This document shows, in pieces, positions 18,307 through 29,385 of a DNA stretch of 64,000 nucleotides; within the stretch, counting starts at the first letter, position 1; the number at the start of each line of letters is the position of its first letter. Origin of the DNA: Alteromonas aquimaris (GTDB lineage Bacteria > Pseudomonadota > Gammaproteobacteria > Enterobacterales > Alteromonadaceae). The stretch spans positions 434,001 through 498,000 of the forward strand of contig NZ_JAPFRD010000011.1 of NCBI RefSeq assembly GCF_026183695.1, read 5' to 3'. A program made the translations under genes and the position numbers. The notes beneath the pieces were generated by a model. That model did no database searches, had not been told where the DNA came from, and saw nothing but the letters and a program-made list of their open reading frames with translations.

Positions 18307-19283
18307 GTTTATTGTTTAAAGGACGCTCCCAAGGCGCCAGTGATGTGCGCATCGGTTTAGCGCAACAATTTACTATGTTAATGGTGAGTCATCTCAGACA
18401 GGCATTGAACAGTTTAGGGGAGTTATGGCGTCAGCCTACGGCCTCGATTATGACAGTAGCGGTATTGGGGCTCAGTATTACGCTACCCAGTACTCTCTAT
18501 ATACTGGTCAAAAACACTGAAAAAATTAGTGCTGGTTGGGATCAGGCGTCAGAAATTTCACTTTTTCTTACTGCGCAAACCACCGCAGGTAATGCCCAAC
18601 AGTTGTTGGCTCGTCTTTCCACATGGGAAGAGATCGATTCTACCGTGTATGTTCCCGCTGATGACGCATTAAAGGAATTTCAACAGCTTTCCGGCTTAGG
18701 CGATGCAGTAGCGTATCTGGAAGCTAATCCTTTGCCCGATGTGATTTTAGTGCGACCGACAGAAAAATTTGCGGGCCCCACTGCCGCAGCAGCGCTGTTA
18801 GAAAAACTTAAGCAACAGCGTGAAGTGGACATAGGAAAATTGGATATCGAATGGTTAGAACGCCTCTATGCACTACTCGATATTGCTCGTGAGTTAGTCT
18901 CACTCATTGGCATTTTGCTTTTCTTAGCCGTCGTTTTAATTATTGGAAATACAATAAGACTGAATATTCTGAACAAACGCGATGAGATTGTGGTGATGAA
19001 GCTGATCGGTGCTACCGACTCTTTTATTCATCGACCCTTTCTCTACACCGGGTTTTGGTACGGACTATTAGGCGGACTGCTGGCCTGGTTAGCGGTCATC
19101 ATCATTTTATGGTGGATGGACAGCAGTATTGAAGCATTTGCAGCCTTGTATCAAAAGGATTTCGATATTACGGGATTAACAGGCACTGCGCTGTTAACCA
19201 TGTTAGCGTTATCTGTTGGATTAGGTTTGCTCGGCTCAATGATAGCCGTTCAACGGCATGTGCGAGAAATTGAGCCTAGCTAA
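18303..19283 (+). CDS. ftsX: cell division protein FtsX
   Basis: FtsX is the four-helix inner-membrane partner of FtsE. The 326-residue protein has a first transmembrane segment near 50-70, a periplasmic domain of about 100 residues that contacts the hydrolase activator, and three more C-terminal segments. It starts at a GTG overlapping the ftsE stop. rpoH usually follows ftsX closely; here about 3.6 kb intervene. Confidence 0.95.
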   Translation: MSLLFKGRSQGASDVRIGLAQQFTMLMVSHLRQALNSLGELWRQPTASIMTVAVLGLSITLPSTLYILVKNTEKISAGWDQASEISLFLTAQTTAGNAQQLLARLSTWEEIDSTVYVPADDALKEFQQLSGLGDAVAYLEANPLPDVILVRPTEKFAGPTAAAALLEKLKQQREVDIGKLDIEWLERLYALLDIARELVSLIGILLFLAVVLIIGNTIRLNILNKRDEIVVMKLIGATDSFIHRPFLYTGFWYGLLGGLLAWLAVIIILWWMDSSIEAFAALYQKDFDITGLTGTALLTMLALSVGLGLLGSMIAVQRHVREIEPS

Positions 19284-19976
19284 CTATTAAGAGAGTCTGG
19301 CGGGTAACAAAACGACCCTGTGGCCCACTTCTCCACGAAGGAGAAAACCCCGCTAGTGGCGGGAACAGGTACCATCCTCATTTACCAACAAAAGTCGGGG
19401 TATTATTATTCGACTGTAGTGAGCGCACCCTTATCCCGGTAGATGCCGTAGGTTATCCTGCAGAAATACAGGCCGCTTTAATAGGCTCCCTCGTCAATTC
19501 TGAATCAAACTTCGATTAAATTTATAGTGGAATGCAGCTTTGTCGAACTGAAAAGGGGCACGTCATCGGGAACCTTATTCAGCGTCAGTCATGCCATCTA
19601 ACTTCATTTTGACCTCTTGCATGGGGTATCAGTGGCAGGATATTGTGAGCAAAGTGCTACGAAGTGGCTAATCACTTTTTACTTATCACCTATAGCGTGA
19701 AATATCAGTTGTTAATCCGCCGTGGGCGCGTCACCTGAGGTGCAAAGCGCCACTGCGAAGCGAGTGGCTTAGGCAAAAGCCCATGACAATGCGCTCTATA
19801 CGTTACTGTCAATCAAACAAGCGTGCAGCGCTGCCTTCCCCATAACGTTTCGTCCATACAAAGCCAGACTTGAGAAGGGGCGCACTCATGGCGCTATTAA
19901 AAATGATCGTGCGGGATAACAGATGTTGGCCGTAGTTGGCTGACATTATTTAGTTGTCAATGTCAGCTTTGTACGG
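19284..19976. other. 693-bp non-coding stretch after ftsX
   Basis: I find no convincing gene. One plus-strand frame is open for about 75 codons to a TAA near 19518 but lacks any ATG, GTG or TTG start and is not recognised. Small stems occur near 19732-19781. The region looks like decayed DNA at the junction where the EAL-HDOD genes sit between ftsX and rpoH. Confidence 0.5.
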
Positions 19977-21215
19977 TTATCGAATGGCCGGACGGGGAAA
20001 ATAAGCCGAAATGGCGTTTTTAATCCCATTACCCCAGACTATTGCCTGATTATATAAACTATGTAAGTGCTTCTGGTCGATATCGAGAATCTTGGCTTGT
20101 TTCACCACGTTTAACCATAATGCGCCCTCGAAAGCTCTGACTAACTGAAGATAGCTTCTGAACTCCTTGTCGTTACCTAGTAAAGCATCATTAATGCTAT
20201 CGGTCAGCGGTAATTGTTTAAGAATATCTTCCATATTCTGGTCGAGTAAACTGTCCAGCATTGAAAACAGCCCCACCAAAAAACCTATAGGAGGGTTGGT
20301 GTTGAGTTTTCTTTCCTGCGACACTAAATCGAAAAACTTAGCGCGTACCAATGACATATGGATGAGTTCTAGGGGCTTGTCATCCCCTAAGTTAGCGAGA
20401 GAAAGAAGGGCAATAAACTTCTTGATCTCAATTTCGCCCATATAATTTAGCGCATGTTTTAATGAAGTTATTTTATAGCGTTTATTGATAGTGGGGTTAT
20501 TAATAAACTTCAATAAAATATAGCTTAATGCCGCATCCCGTTCGATGATCTGATTAATTCGGTTTAAGTCAAAATGGGACTGGGAACTTTCGCCCATCAG
20601 GTCTACCAGATTCATTTTAGAAGCGGGCAGTTGACGTTGAATCCGAGTCTCGGGCTGGGCGAAGAAATAACCCTGAAATAAGTCAAAACCTAAATCGCGG
20701 CAGGTATTAAATTGGTCATGTGAGTCAACCTGCTCCGCCACCAATCGGATATTAGAATCTAAAAAGCGCGGGATGTTTTTTTCAATCAGTTCAAAGCGGC
20801 TTTTTGAAACATCGACCTTAACAATATCAATTAACGGAAAAATTTCATGTTTTCCACTGATCAGCATTGGGTCATCAATAGCAAGCTTAAAGCCTAATTG
20901 CTTTATATGTTGGCAGGCCTCCATTAATCCCGCTTGTAACGAGGGATTTTCGGTAATCTCTACCACTACCGTTTCCGGATTAAGCGATGTTGGGAAGCGG
21001 GAGATCAGCGTGTCAGAGCTAAAGTTGATGAAAGACGTTTTTTCACCACATATATCATCCAATCCAAGGGCATGAAAACGTTGTGAGATATAGCGTACTT
21101 TTTCCGGGTCTAAGTCGGGAAAGGTTCCACCTTTTCCATCCCTGAAAAGGAGCTCGTAGGCAAACACATCTTTTTCCCGATCGAGGATCGGCTGTCGAGC
21201 GATAAAGGCAAACAT
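19977..21215 (-). CDS. EAL-HDOD signalling protein (copy 1)
   Basis: The 412-residue protein has an N-terminal EAL-like domain (ARQPILDREKDVFAYELLFRDG; the EAL signature is ELL) followed by a C-terminal HDOD domain from about residue 200. This architecture is found in motility and c-di-GMP regulators such as the CdgJ type. The EAL half lacks the canonical DDFGTG motif (it reads IDDPM), so hydrolysis is doubtful. The start at 21215 (MFAFIARQP) is chosen by alignment with the paralogue; the frame extends to 21275. The second copy lies about 180 bp upstream on the same strand. Confidence 0.87.
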   Translation of the reverse strand: MFAFIARQPILDREKDVFAYELLFRDGKGGTFPDLDPEKVRYISQRFHALGLDDICGEKTSFINFSSDTLISRFPTSLNPETVVVEITENPSLQAGLMEACQHIKQLGFKLAIDDPMLISGKHEIFPLIDIVKVDVSKSRFELIEKNIPRFLDSNIRLVAEQVDSHDQFNTCRDLGFDLFQGYFFAQPETRIQRQLPASKMNLVDLMGESSQSHFDLNRINQIIERDAALSYILLKFINNPTINKRYKITSLKHALNYMGEIEIKKFIALLSLANLGDDKPLELIHMSLVRAKFFDLVSQERKLNTNPPIGFLVGLFSMLDSLLDQNMEDILKQLPLTDSINDALLGNDKEFRSYLQLVRAFEGALWLNVVKQAKILDIDQKHLHSLYNQAIVWGNGIKNAISAYFPRPAIR

Positions 21216-21396
21216 GTTAGTGAAAGGATTCCTCACGACAAACACTTCTTTTATTATAGTTATGGTAGTGCCCACATCTGGGGATAGCGGGGCGTAACTA
21301 TCACTTTACCCTACGGTTAAATTATAATCTACTTTTTCCCGTTTAAGAGGGGTGGCTGCGCCTTGATTTAATGAACTGCTTCCGAGCTATGGCATC

Positions 21397-22617
21397 CTAC
21401 TCATTTACGCAAGATCGCATTGAGCGGCCCCACTTTATTGACTCATTATAAAACGCGTGTAACAAGGTTTGTTTAAGTTTATGTTTTGCAGATAATTTTT
21501 TGATTTCTGCCCAGTTTGCACATTCAAAATGTTTAACCATAAGCAGACAATCTTTAAGTAGGTTCTGTCTCCCACACAGCGCATCTTTCACTTGTTCACT
21601 GATAGGTATTTTTTTCATTAACTCTTCCATGGGTTGCTCTGTCAATGCGTCCAATAGGGACAAAAGACCGGTAAGAAATCCTGTGGGTGGGTTCTCCTTT
21701 ACGTCCAGCGCCAGAGAAACCAGTTCACAAAATTTAGCACGAATCAATGACATCTCCATTAGCTCACTCGGTTTGCCTTCACTAAGATTGGCCAGCGCCA
21801 GCAACGCAATGAATTTTTTTACTTCAATTTCACCCATATAAGTCAAAGCGTGTTTGAGCGAGCTAATTCTGTTACGTTTATTAAACATTGGATTATTGAT
21901 AAAGCGCAGTAACAGGTAGGTTAATGAGACGTCACGTTCTAGAATGGCGTTAACTTTATCAAAATCCATTTTGATAGATGCACTGGCTGTAAGTAGTTCC
22001 AGTAGCGTCACTTTCGAGGCTTCTAAAGCACGATGACGGACTATCTGTGGGTAGGCAAGAAAATATCCCTGGAAGTAATCAAAGCCCATCGCTTTGAATT
22101 TCTCGAAGTCACTATATGTTTCTATTTTTTCTGCTATCAGTTTTATGCGCTGTTGTTTAAGCTCTGGCACACGCTTTTCGATTTCTTCGTCACTCATGGT
22201 GGTAATATCAAACTTCACTATGCTGGTAAACGGAAGGAATGGCTTCCATTTGTCCGTTGCATCGAAATCATCCAGTGCCAGTTTGAAACCTAAACCGCGC
22301 AAATGCTTGCACGCACTCACAAGTTGTTGGTCGACTTTCACCGTTTCCAGTACTTCAATTACTACTTGAGAGGCGTCTAAAGAAGTGGGGAAGCGGTACA
22401 TTAAGGTATCGCGATGAAAATTGATAAAAGCCAGCTTATCCCCGACAATCTCTTCCAACCCCAGACTTAAGTGGCTGGTAGCAAGTAGTTTTGAGGTGGC
22501 CTCATCAGGGGGAATATCAGGAAAACAATTTTTTTCACCGTCGCGGAAAAGCAGTTCATACGCATATACCTCTCGGTTTACGTCGAAAATTGGCTGGCGC
22601 GCAATATATGCAAACAT
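21397..22617 (-). CDS. EAL-HDOD signalling protein (copy 2)
   Basis: This 406-residue paralogue of the adjacent gene shares the whole architecture. It has MFAYIARQPIFDVNREVYAYELLFRDG-type N-terminal sequence and DDFDATD at the DDFGTG position. The shared HDOD segment SSLKHALTYMGEIEVKKFIALLALANL is almost identical in both copies. Tandem duplication followed by divergence is the simple reading. The product is soluble, with no sensor domain. It is transcribed away from rpoH across a 327-bp region. Confidence 0.87.
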   Translation of the reverse strand: MFAYIARQPIFDVNREVYAYELLFRDGEKNCFPDIPPDEATSKLLATSHLSLGLEEIVGDKLAFINFHRDTLMYRFPTSLDASQVVIEVLETVKVDQQLVSACKHLRGLGFKLALDDFDATDKWKPFLPFTSIVKFDITTMSDEEIEKRVPELKQQRIKLIAEKIETYSDFEKFKAMGFDYFQGYFLAYPQIVRHRALEASKVTLLELLTASASIKMDFDKVNAILERDVSLTYLLLRFINNPMFNKRNRISSLKHALTYMGEIEVKKFIALLALANLSEGKPSELMEMSLIRAKFCELVSLALDVKENPPTGFLTGLLSLLDALTEQPMEELMKKIPISEQVKDALCGRQNLLKDCLLMVKHFECANWAEIKKLSAKHKLKQTLLHAFYNESIKWGRSMRSCVNE

Positions 22618-22944
22618 AGTGCTCCTGTTCGTTTTCCGTCAATAATTCGTATTTAGTGTTAGTGTAACATTTTGTACCATGGTAACCGGTATAGCTACCT
22701 TGTCGCACGTTTTTTCTTATAATTTTCATCGTGTTGAATGAAAAAGTGTAGGGTAAATGTGGTTCCCTCTACGATTAAGATAGTTTAATCTACATGAGTA
22801 TGGGAACTTTTTTATTACATAACTAGTCTTGATATTTAGTCAATACACTCTATATTTCTTTCTTTGTTGTGTAGAGACTTAAGTGAGACTCGCAAGGTAC
22901 TTTTTGCAATGTTATACTTGGGCGTGTTTTAAATTGAGGTGAAT
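22618..22944. promoter_or_regulatory. divergent promoter region of rpoH and the EAL-HDOD pair
   Basis: An extended -10 element, TGTTATACT (22910-22918), lies 27 bp before the rpoH ATG. No good -35 is paired with it, as expected for an extended -10 promoter. TATAAT-like sequence near 22717 may serve the minus-strand genes. The rest is AT-rich and non-coding. Confidence 0.45.
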
Positions 22945-23799
22945 ATGAGCAACAATTTGCAATCTATGGCCCTGTCAGTACCTCATAATGGTAGTATTGA
23001 GGGGTATATTCAAGCAGTTAGCGGGATTGATATGCTTTCTGCGGCAGAAGAACGTGAATTAGCCACTCGCTTGCGTGAAGAAGATGATCTTGGCGCGGCA
23101 AGAAAGCTGGTCATGTCGCATCTGCGTTTTGTCGTCCATATTGCAAAATCGTACTCCGGTTACGGCTTACCTCAGGCTGATTTAATTCAGGAAGGTAATA
23201 TTGGTTTGATGAAAGCGGTAAAACGCTTTGACCCTACCGTGGGTGTAAGACTGGTTTCATTTGCCGTGCATTGGATTAAAGCTGAGATTCATGAGTTCGT
23301 GCTGAAGAATTGGCGCATTGTGAAAGTAGCGACAACAAAAGCGCAACGTAAATTATTCTTCAATCTGCGCAAAGCCAAAAAGCGTCTTGGCTGGTTTACG
23401 CATGCTGAGGTGCAGACCGTAGCAGAAGAGCTGGGCGTCAGTACTAAAGAAGTGCTGCAAATGGAAGCACGTATGAGCAGCCAGGATCAGGCGTTTGATT
23501 TATCTGCCGATGATGATGAAAATAGTAATTTTGCACCAGTTCAGTTTCTTGAAGATAAAAGTGCTGATGTGGAAATGGACGTGATCAATAACGATTGGGA
23601 TACTAACGCGTCAAAGCGGTTGTATTCAGCAATCAAAACGTTGGACGAGCGCAGTCAGGATATCATTGAAACCCGTTGGTTAGCCGATAACAAAATTACT
23701 TTACAGGATTTGGCAGACAAATATCAGGTGTCGGCAGAACGAGTTCGACAGATTGAAAAAAATGCGATGAAAAAACTTCAAGCTGCGATGGTAGTGTAA
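22945..23799 (+). CDS. rpoH: heat-shock sigma factor RpoH (sigma-32)
   Basis: RpoH directs RNA polymerase to heat-shock promoters. The 284-residue product equals E. coli RpoH in length. It has [11 protein letters not shown], the region 2 core-binding [16 protein letters not shown], the RpoH-box segment [18 protein letters not shown] and the region 4 HTH ([17 protein letters not shown]). I use ATG 22945, placed after GAGGTG; an in-frame GTG at 22939 is part of that ribosome-binding site. It is separated from ftsX by the EAL-HDOD insertion. Confidence 0.97.
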   Translation: MSNNLQSMALSVPHNGSIEGYIQAVSGIDMLSAAEERELATRLREEDDLGAARKLVMSHLRFVVHIAKSYSGYGLPQADLIQEGNIGLMKAVKRFDPTVGVRLVSFAVHWIKAEIHEFVLKNWRIVKVATTKAQRKLFFNLRKAKKRLGWFTHAEVQTVAEELGVSTKEVLQMEARMSSQDQAFDLSADDDENSNFAPVQFLEDKSADVEMDVINNDWDTNASKRLYSAIKTLDERSQDIIETRWLADNKITLQDLADKYQVSAERVRQIEKNAMKKLQAAMVV

Positions 23800-23860
23800 A
23801 TTTATAACGCTAATTACGCACCTGTTGTGAGCGCAGAAATCACTGCGAATTTGAATAAAT

Positions 23861-23892
23861 AAAAAACGCCTCTCGTTTAGAGGCGTTTTTTT
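23861..23892 (+). terminator. rho-independent terminator of rpoH
   Basis: ACGCCTCT pairs with AGAGGCGT around a 5-nt loop, with an A-run before and TTTTTTT after. The symmetry allows bidirectional use with the convergent fabY-type gene. Confidence 0.9.
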
Positions 23893-23944
23893 ATATCTTT
23901 GATACCTTCTTTTACGCCGCTATGGGCTTTAAAGCGGATAAGTT

Positions 23945-24880
23945 CTATTCTTCTTCAGCGTCCGACGACTTTTCTTTTTTAGGCGGTAATACCCAGTAAA
24001 CGCCCTTGAACTCAGCTACCGGATCGTCACCATCCAGGATATCGACTTGCAATGTCAGTTTGGTCTTCTTATTTTTTTCAACCAATGCCAGTTTGCCGCT
24101 GAGCGATTCAATATTACAGATGGCCCGAGGCTTCCTAGTGATGGGTTTATGGTAATGAATATCCCCATCACCTAGCACAATATCACCGCGCACGCCTTTT
24201 TCCTTAAGTTGCAGAAAAATCATTCCCCATCCGGTGAGGGTGGATAAGGAAAAAATACTACCGGCAAACATAGTGCCATGAATGTTAATGTTTTTATTAA
24301 GTGAGGCGCGCGTTTCTAATGTTCTGCCTGTAAATTGGTGTATTTTTATGCCCATATGGTCGGTAATAGGGATGGTTTCAGACCAGGTTTTTTGCAGTTC
24401 TTTACACCAATTGGGGTGCATGACAAGCGAACTTAAGTCACTTAATTTTTTAACCATTTGCTGGCGGCGAAGGGTTCCCAGTTCGGTGGGAGCTTCACGT
24501 TCTATTGCAAAACCGCATGCAGTGAAGAAGGGGATGGAAATTTCCCGACTGTTGGTTACCGCTCTAATGGCGCCTAAGTCTCTCGCTACCGCTTCAAGCG
24601 CCCCCAGTATCATCTGGCCCAAGCCTTTACGCTGGAAGTCAGTATGTACTGCAATATGTCTGATTTGCGCTTCTTCTGCGGTATTAAGATGAACCCGGCC
24701 ACATGCTACAATGTCGCCTGCCCCATTCACAATCATGCGATGTTCAGCAACCTGCTCGTATTCATCCTTCTCTGAACCAGGGGGGAAGTTCCACGGCTGC
24801 CTAAGATACGTCCAGCGAAAAGTAAAATAAGCTTCGAATTCTTCTTCGCTTTTGGGCTTTACAACTCTAAACACAGACAA
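23945..24880 (-). CDS. fabY: bifunctional GNAT acetyltransferase / hotdog thioesterase (YiiD/FabY family)
   Basis: The 311-residue fusion has an N-terminal GNAT domain with the acetyl-CoA loop QRKGLGQMIL around residue 85 and a C-terminal hotdog domain (NINIHGTMFAGSIFSLSTLTGWG). This is the YiiD architecture, named FabY for its implied role in fatty-acid synthesis initiation; that role was shown in other species. It lies next to dtd as in E. coli (yihY-dtd-yiiD), supporting orthology. The gap to dtd holds a 36-codon open frame. Confidence 0.85.
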   Translation of the reverse strand: MSVFRVVKPKSEEEFEAYFTFRWTYLRQPWNFPPGSEKDEYEQVAEHRMIVNGAGDIVACGRVHLNTAEEAQIRHIAVHTDFQRKGLGQMILGALEAVARDLGAIRAVTNSREISIPFFTACGFAIEREAPTELGTLRRQQMVKKLSDLSSLVMHPNWCKELQKTWSETIPITDHMGIKIHQFTGRTLETRASLNKNINIHGTMFAGSIFSLSTLTGWGMIFLQLKEKGVRGDIVLGDGDIHYHKPITRKPRAICNIESLSGKLALVEKNKKTKLTLQVDILDGDDPVAEFKGVYWVLPPKKEKSSDAEEE

Positions 24881-25033
24881 ACCATAATTTTAATCATAAT
24901 AAACCCATTAAACATGAGCGGCACTAACGAAACAAGACCTTTATAATGAAACTGTTCCCTGGTGGCTGCTGCCCGCTATGCAAACGTGTCTACACAGATA
25001 GCTATATCGGCAAAGGTTTATTCATACCTCTAA

Positions 25034-25471
25034 TCAAACTTGAAACGAAAAAGTGACCGGTCCATCATTAATCAAACATACCTGCATGTCAGCACCAAAT
25101 GAGCCGGTTTGGGTGTGTACGCCTGTGGCAGCAAGTTTTGCGACAAACTCACTATATATTTTCTCGCCGTGTTCCGGGGAAGCGCCCTTGGAAAAACCGG
25201 GGCGATTGCCTTTACTGGTATCGGCAACCAAAGTGAATTGTGAGACCACTAATATACTACCGTTAATTTGCTGCACATTGAGATTCATCTTGCCCGCCTC
25301 ATCGGCAAATACCCGATAGTGAATCACTTTTTTAATAAGTTTATCTATTTGTGCAGATCCATCTTCTCGTTCAACCCCAAGAAATAACAACAGACCGTGT
25401 TTTATTTGCCCGACCGTGCTGCCATCTACCTTCACACTGGCCTGACTGACGCGCTGGATAATTCCCCTCAT
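25034..25471 (-). CDS. dtd: D-aminoacyl-tRNA deacylase
   Basis: Dtd removes D-amino acids, and glycine from tRNA(Ala), from mischarged tRNAs. The 145-residue protein has the cross-subunit proofreading motif [17 protein letters not shown], and near the C-terminus the second motif with [11 protein letters not shown] (the NxGPVT element). Length matches E. coli Dtd (145). Its ATG overlaps the pip stop by 4 nt. Confidence 0.96.
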   Translation of the reverse strand: MRGIIQRVSQASVKVDGSTVGQIKHGLLLFLGVEREDGSAQIDKLIKKVIHYRVFADEAGKMNLNVQQINGSILVVSQFTLVADTSKGNRPGFSKGASPEHGEKIYSEFVAKLAATGVHTQTGSFGADMQVCLINDGPVTFSFQV

Positions 25472-26442
25472 TGCTGCTCCTTAATAAAGCGCGCCATATC
25501 ACGTGTAGCCCGACATAAGGCATAGCCGATCCCTGGCTCTGAGGTACTGTGCCCTGCATCAGGTACCATTTGTAACCTGCTATTAGGCCATGCCTGGTGT
25601 AACAAGTATGCACTGTTAGGTCTGCACACCATGTCATAACGCCCATGTATCAAAATTGCGGGTAGATGGGCAAGTCGGTGAATATTCTGCATGATGTAAT
25701 TTTCTTCTATAAAACAGTTATGCATTAAATAATGACATTCCAACAGAGCCAGCCCGGTCACCAGATGAATGGGATATTGCGCAGTTAACTCTCCCGTGCC
25801 GACGGGCAAGACTAACCGTGAAAGTCTTTCTTCCCAGCAGTACCAGCGCTTTAAAGCGGCGAGCTTGTTAACTTCATTTTCACTGGCAAAAATTTCGCTA
25901 TAAGCATGCAGAATCGAAGAGGAGGTAACAGGTGAAGAAATTCCGTGGGCAAATTTCTTGAAGTATTCTGGGAAAAATATTGCACCACCACCCTGTTCAG
26001 ATACGAACCAGTCAATATCCTCCTGCCGCCCTAAAAAAATGCCACGTAAGATCAAACCGAACACGGCTTCCGGTTCATCCATCGCGTATAATAATCCGAG
26101 CGTGGTGCCCCACGAGCCCCCAAAAACTACCCATTTATCAATATTAAGGTGCTTGCGTAGGCGACAAATATCGGCCAGCAGATCCTGGGTGGTATTTTGC
26201 CTTAAATCGCCAAACGGTCGCGAACGTCCACAGCCTCGTTGTTCAAAACCAATGATGCGATAGCGGCTTGAGTCGAAAAAGCAGCGATAGTTTGGCGATA
26301 AGCCCGCGCCCGGCCCGCCGTGCAGATAGACCACGGGGATCCCGTCAGGATTGCCACTTTGTTCATAGTAGATTTCATGATGGGAATCGGTTTTTAAGTA
26401 CCCACTATGGTAAGCGGCAATATCTGGATAAAGTCGTTTCAT
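25468..26442 (-). CDS. pip: proline iminopeptidase
   Basis: This 324-residue alpha/beta hydrolase cleaves N-terminal proline from peptides. The oxyanion loop HGGPGAG (around 41-47), the EQRGCGRS motif and the nucleophile elbow GGSWGTTL with catalytic Ser are all present. Asp and His of the triad lie in HGRYDMVC and DAGHST near the C-terminus. It is the first gene of a pip-dtd pair. Confidence 0.93.
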   Translation of the reverse strand: MKRLYPDIAAYHSGYLKTDSHHEIYYEQSGNPDGIPVVYLHGGPGAGLSPNYRCFFDSSRYRIIGFEQRGCGRSRPFGDLRQNTTQDLLADICRLRKHLNIDKWVVFGGSWGTTLGLLYAMDEPEAVFGLILRGIFLGRQEDIDWFVSEQGGGAIFFPEYFKKFAHGISSPVTSSSILHAYSEIFASENEVNKLAALKRWYCWEERLSRLVLPVGTGELTAQYPIHLVTGLALLECHYLMHNCFIEENYIMQNIHRLAHLPAILIHGRYDMVCRPNSAYLLHQAWPNSRLQMVPDAGHSTSEPGIGYALCRATRDMARFIKEQQ

Positions 26443-26522
26443 TTTATTTCAGCTCATTGTGTGCCGCTTAAAATTAGTATATTAATGAAACACATTCTAA
26501 TCATAAATGCGAGAGAGATAAT

Positions 26523-26750
26523 ATGGCAGGTCAAGGTTCAGGCGGTAACGTAATCGCGGCAATTTGTAGTTTCTTCATTCCCGGATTAGGCCAATTAGTG
26601 CAAGGAAGAGTATTAAGTGCATTGATGTTCTTTGTTGTGTGTACTATTTGTTACACATTGTGGGTAACAGTCATTCTAATATTTCTCTGGCCGGTTGGGG
26701 TAATTTTTCATCTGTGGTCAATTATCAGTGCGGCCAGATATCGAGGATAG
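26523..26750 (+). CDS. small two-helix membrane protein
   Basis: The 75-residue protein starts with a Gly-rich stretch, then the motif FFIPGLGQLVQGRVLSAL and two hydrophobic segments. IPGLGQ followed by G(R/K) and a helix is common in small TM2-like membrane proteins of unknown function. AGAGAGA-type sequence before the ATG provides a ribosome-binding site. It is followed after 12 bp by the DUF2959 gene, so the two likely form an envelope operon. Confidence 0.7.
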   Translation: MAGQGSGGNVIAAICSFFIPGLGQLVQGRVLSALMFFVVCTICYTLWVTVILIFLWPVGVIFHLWSIISAARYRG

Positions 26751-26762
26751 GAGCTTTAGGTA

Positions 26763-27407
26763 ATGAAAACGCGCTCGATAGCATTTTGCTTGGGCCTAAC
26801 TCTACAGGCTTTAGGTGGATGTCAGTCCGCCTATTACGCCGCATGGGAAAAAGTAGGCGTTGAAAAACGGGAAATCATGGTCGATAGGGTAGAGGATGCC
26901 CGTGAATCGCAAGAGGATGCCCAGGAACAGTTTAGCTCTGCTTTGGAAGAATTCAGTGCACTAATTAACTTTCAAGGCGGCGAACTGGAAGACGTCTATG
27001 ATAGGTTGAGCGATGAATATGAAGATAGCAAAGCTGCTGCCGACGAGGTCTCCAATCGCATAAACAAAGTTGAGTCTGTTGCAGAAGCTTTGTTCAATGA
27101 ATGGGAAGATGAGCTGGAAAGGTATCAAAACGATAATTATCGTCGTAGCAGCGCGCAGCAGTTGCGTGATACCAGACGAAAATACGAAACCATGCTAAGT
27201 GCAATGCGCAAAGCCGAAGGTACCATGGCCCCAGTGCTAAGAAAGTTAGAAGATAATGTTTTGTTTTTAAAGCATAATTTGAATGCCAGTGCGATTGGCT
27301 CGCTGGAAAGTGAACTAACGGTGATGCAAGCAGATATCCGCATACTTATTCGTAACATGAAAAGCGCGATAGCTGAGTCTGACGCCTTTATTGCTTCTAT
27401 GAAGTAA
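26763..27407 (+). CDS. DUF2959 family lipoprotein
   Basis: The 214-residue protein has a lipoprotein signal peptide with lipobox LGGC (Cys20) and a long, charged helical body with heptad-like patterns, as in DUF2959 proteins. It should be anchored in the envelope; function is unknown. It lies directly after the small membrane protein gene and converges on the YihY gene. Confidence 0.82.
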   Translation: MKTRSIAFCLGLTLQALGGCQSAYYAAWEKVGVEKREIMVDRVEDARESQEDAQEQFSSALEEFSALINFQGGELEDVYDRLSDEYEDSKAAADEVSNRINKVESVAEALFNEWEDELERYQNDNYRRSSAQQLRDTRRKYETMLSAMRKAEGTMAPVLRKLEDNVLFLKHNLNASAIGSLESELTVMQADIRILIRNMKSAIAESDAFIASMK

Positions 27408-27469
27408 ACACAGTAAAAAATTGATTAATCCGTACTGGAGTGAATAACTCATTTCAGTGCGAATGATCA

Positions 27470-28366
27470 TTATTCATTGGGTAATTCCCTGGGTTCTTCA
27501 CTGGCTTTATGGTGATCAAAGGTATCATTAAGGCTGCAGGTGAATTCCGCCCCGATTAAGACAACTATCCATGACAAGTATACCCACAAAAACAAGATGG
27601 GTAGGGTAGCAAGCGCGCCATAAATAATCTGGTACGAAGGAAAGTTGGTTACATAATAAGTAAAGCCGTTTTTGGTGATTTCGAAAAGGATGGTCGCCAC
27701 TAATGCACCGGGTAACGCGTACTTAGGACTGACTCGGCGGTTCGGCACTAACATGTATAAAATAACGAATGCCAGCATAGTAGTCAGACTTGGTACCATC
27801 TTTAAAAAAGTTGTACCTAAACCAGGTGTATATTCTTCAGCAAACGTAGCGATTCCAGACAGATAAGATGTCACCACAACGCTGGAGCCGATAAGCATGG
27901 GGCTGAGTGTGATCACCATCCAGTAGATCGCGAGCGTATAAATTAACGGCCGCTCGCTGGGCGTTCGCCAGATCCGATTTAGGGTTTTATCCACATTAGA
28001 AATAAGCAATAAGGCCACAACCAGCAAGGACAGAATGCCGATAGCACTCATTTCGGCCGCATTTGATACAAATGACAAAATATGTTCATGAACCACATCA
28101 CTGGCAGTGGGGACAAAATTGGTAAAGATAAAATGCTCTAATTTACTTCTCACGGATGCAAAAGCGGGGAAGGCGGACATCATGGTGAACGTCACCATAA
28201 TAAAGGGTACGAGCGACAACAGGGTAACATACGCTAAATGCCCCGCAGATATAGTAATGTTATCGCTGGCACAACGTTGAATAAAAATACGCCCAAAATC
28301 GCGTATACGGCGATGGTGTTTGTGCCACATGGTCTTCATACGTTCTGCATTCACATTACACTCCAT
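27470..28366 (-). CDS. yihY: YihY/RbrN-type inner-membrane protein
   Basis: The 298-residue protein has six transmembrane segments and the family motif YVTLLSLVPFIMV near residue 46, with IYGALATLPILFLWVYLSWIVVLIGAE-type helices near the end. E. coli YihY is 290 residues and its function is not settled (older BrkB/ribonuclease BN annotations are unsupported). The frame starts at ATG 28366; a GTG at 28354 with GGAG six bases upstream may be the real start. The yihY, dtd, yiiD neighbourhood is shared with E. coli. Confidence 0.88.
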   Translation of the reverse strand: MECNVNAERMKTMWHKHHRRIRDFGRIFIQRCASDNITISAGHLAYVTLLSLVPFIMVTFTMMSAFPAFASVRSKLEHFIFTNFVPTASDVVHEHILSFVSNAAEMSAIGILSLLVVALLLISNVDKTLNRIWRTPSERPLIYTLAIYWMVITLSPMLIGSSVVVTSYLSGIATFAEEYTPGLGTTFLKMVPSLTTMLAFVILYMLVPNRRVSPKYALPGALVATILFEITKNGFTYYVTNFPSYQIIYGALATLPILFLWVYLSWIVVLIGAEFTCSLNDTFDHHKASEEPRELPNE

Positions 28367-28443
28367 TTGCTAGCGGGATGGATACCATACTATTTTTATC
28401 CAGCACTACGCATAAGTGTAACGGCTTGTTCAAATAGGTAAAA

Positions 28444-29367
<924 letters not shown>

Positions 29368-29385
29368 CTACCCTGCCTTTCTTGT

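Noticed and set aside
19290-19518. About 75 open codons on the plus strand after ftsX
   Set aside because: No start codon and no recognisable family; treated as non-coding.
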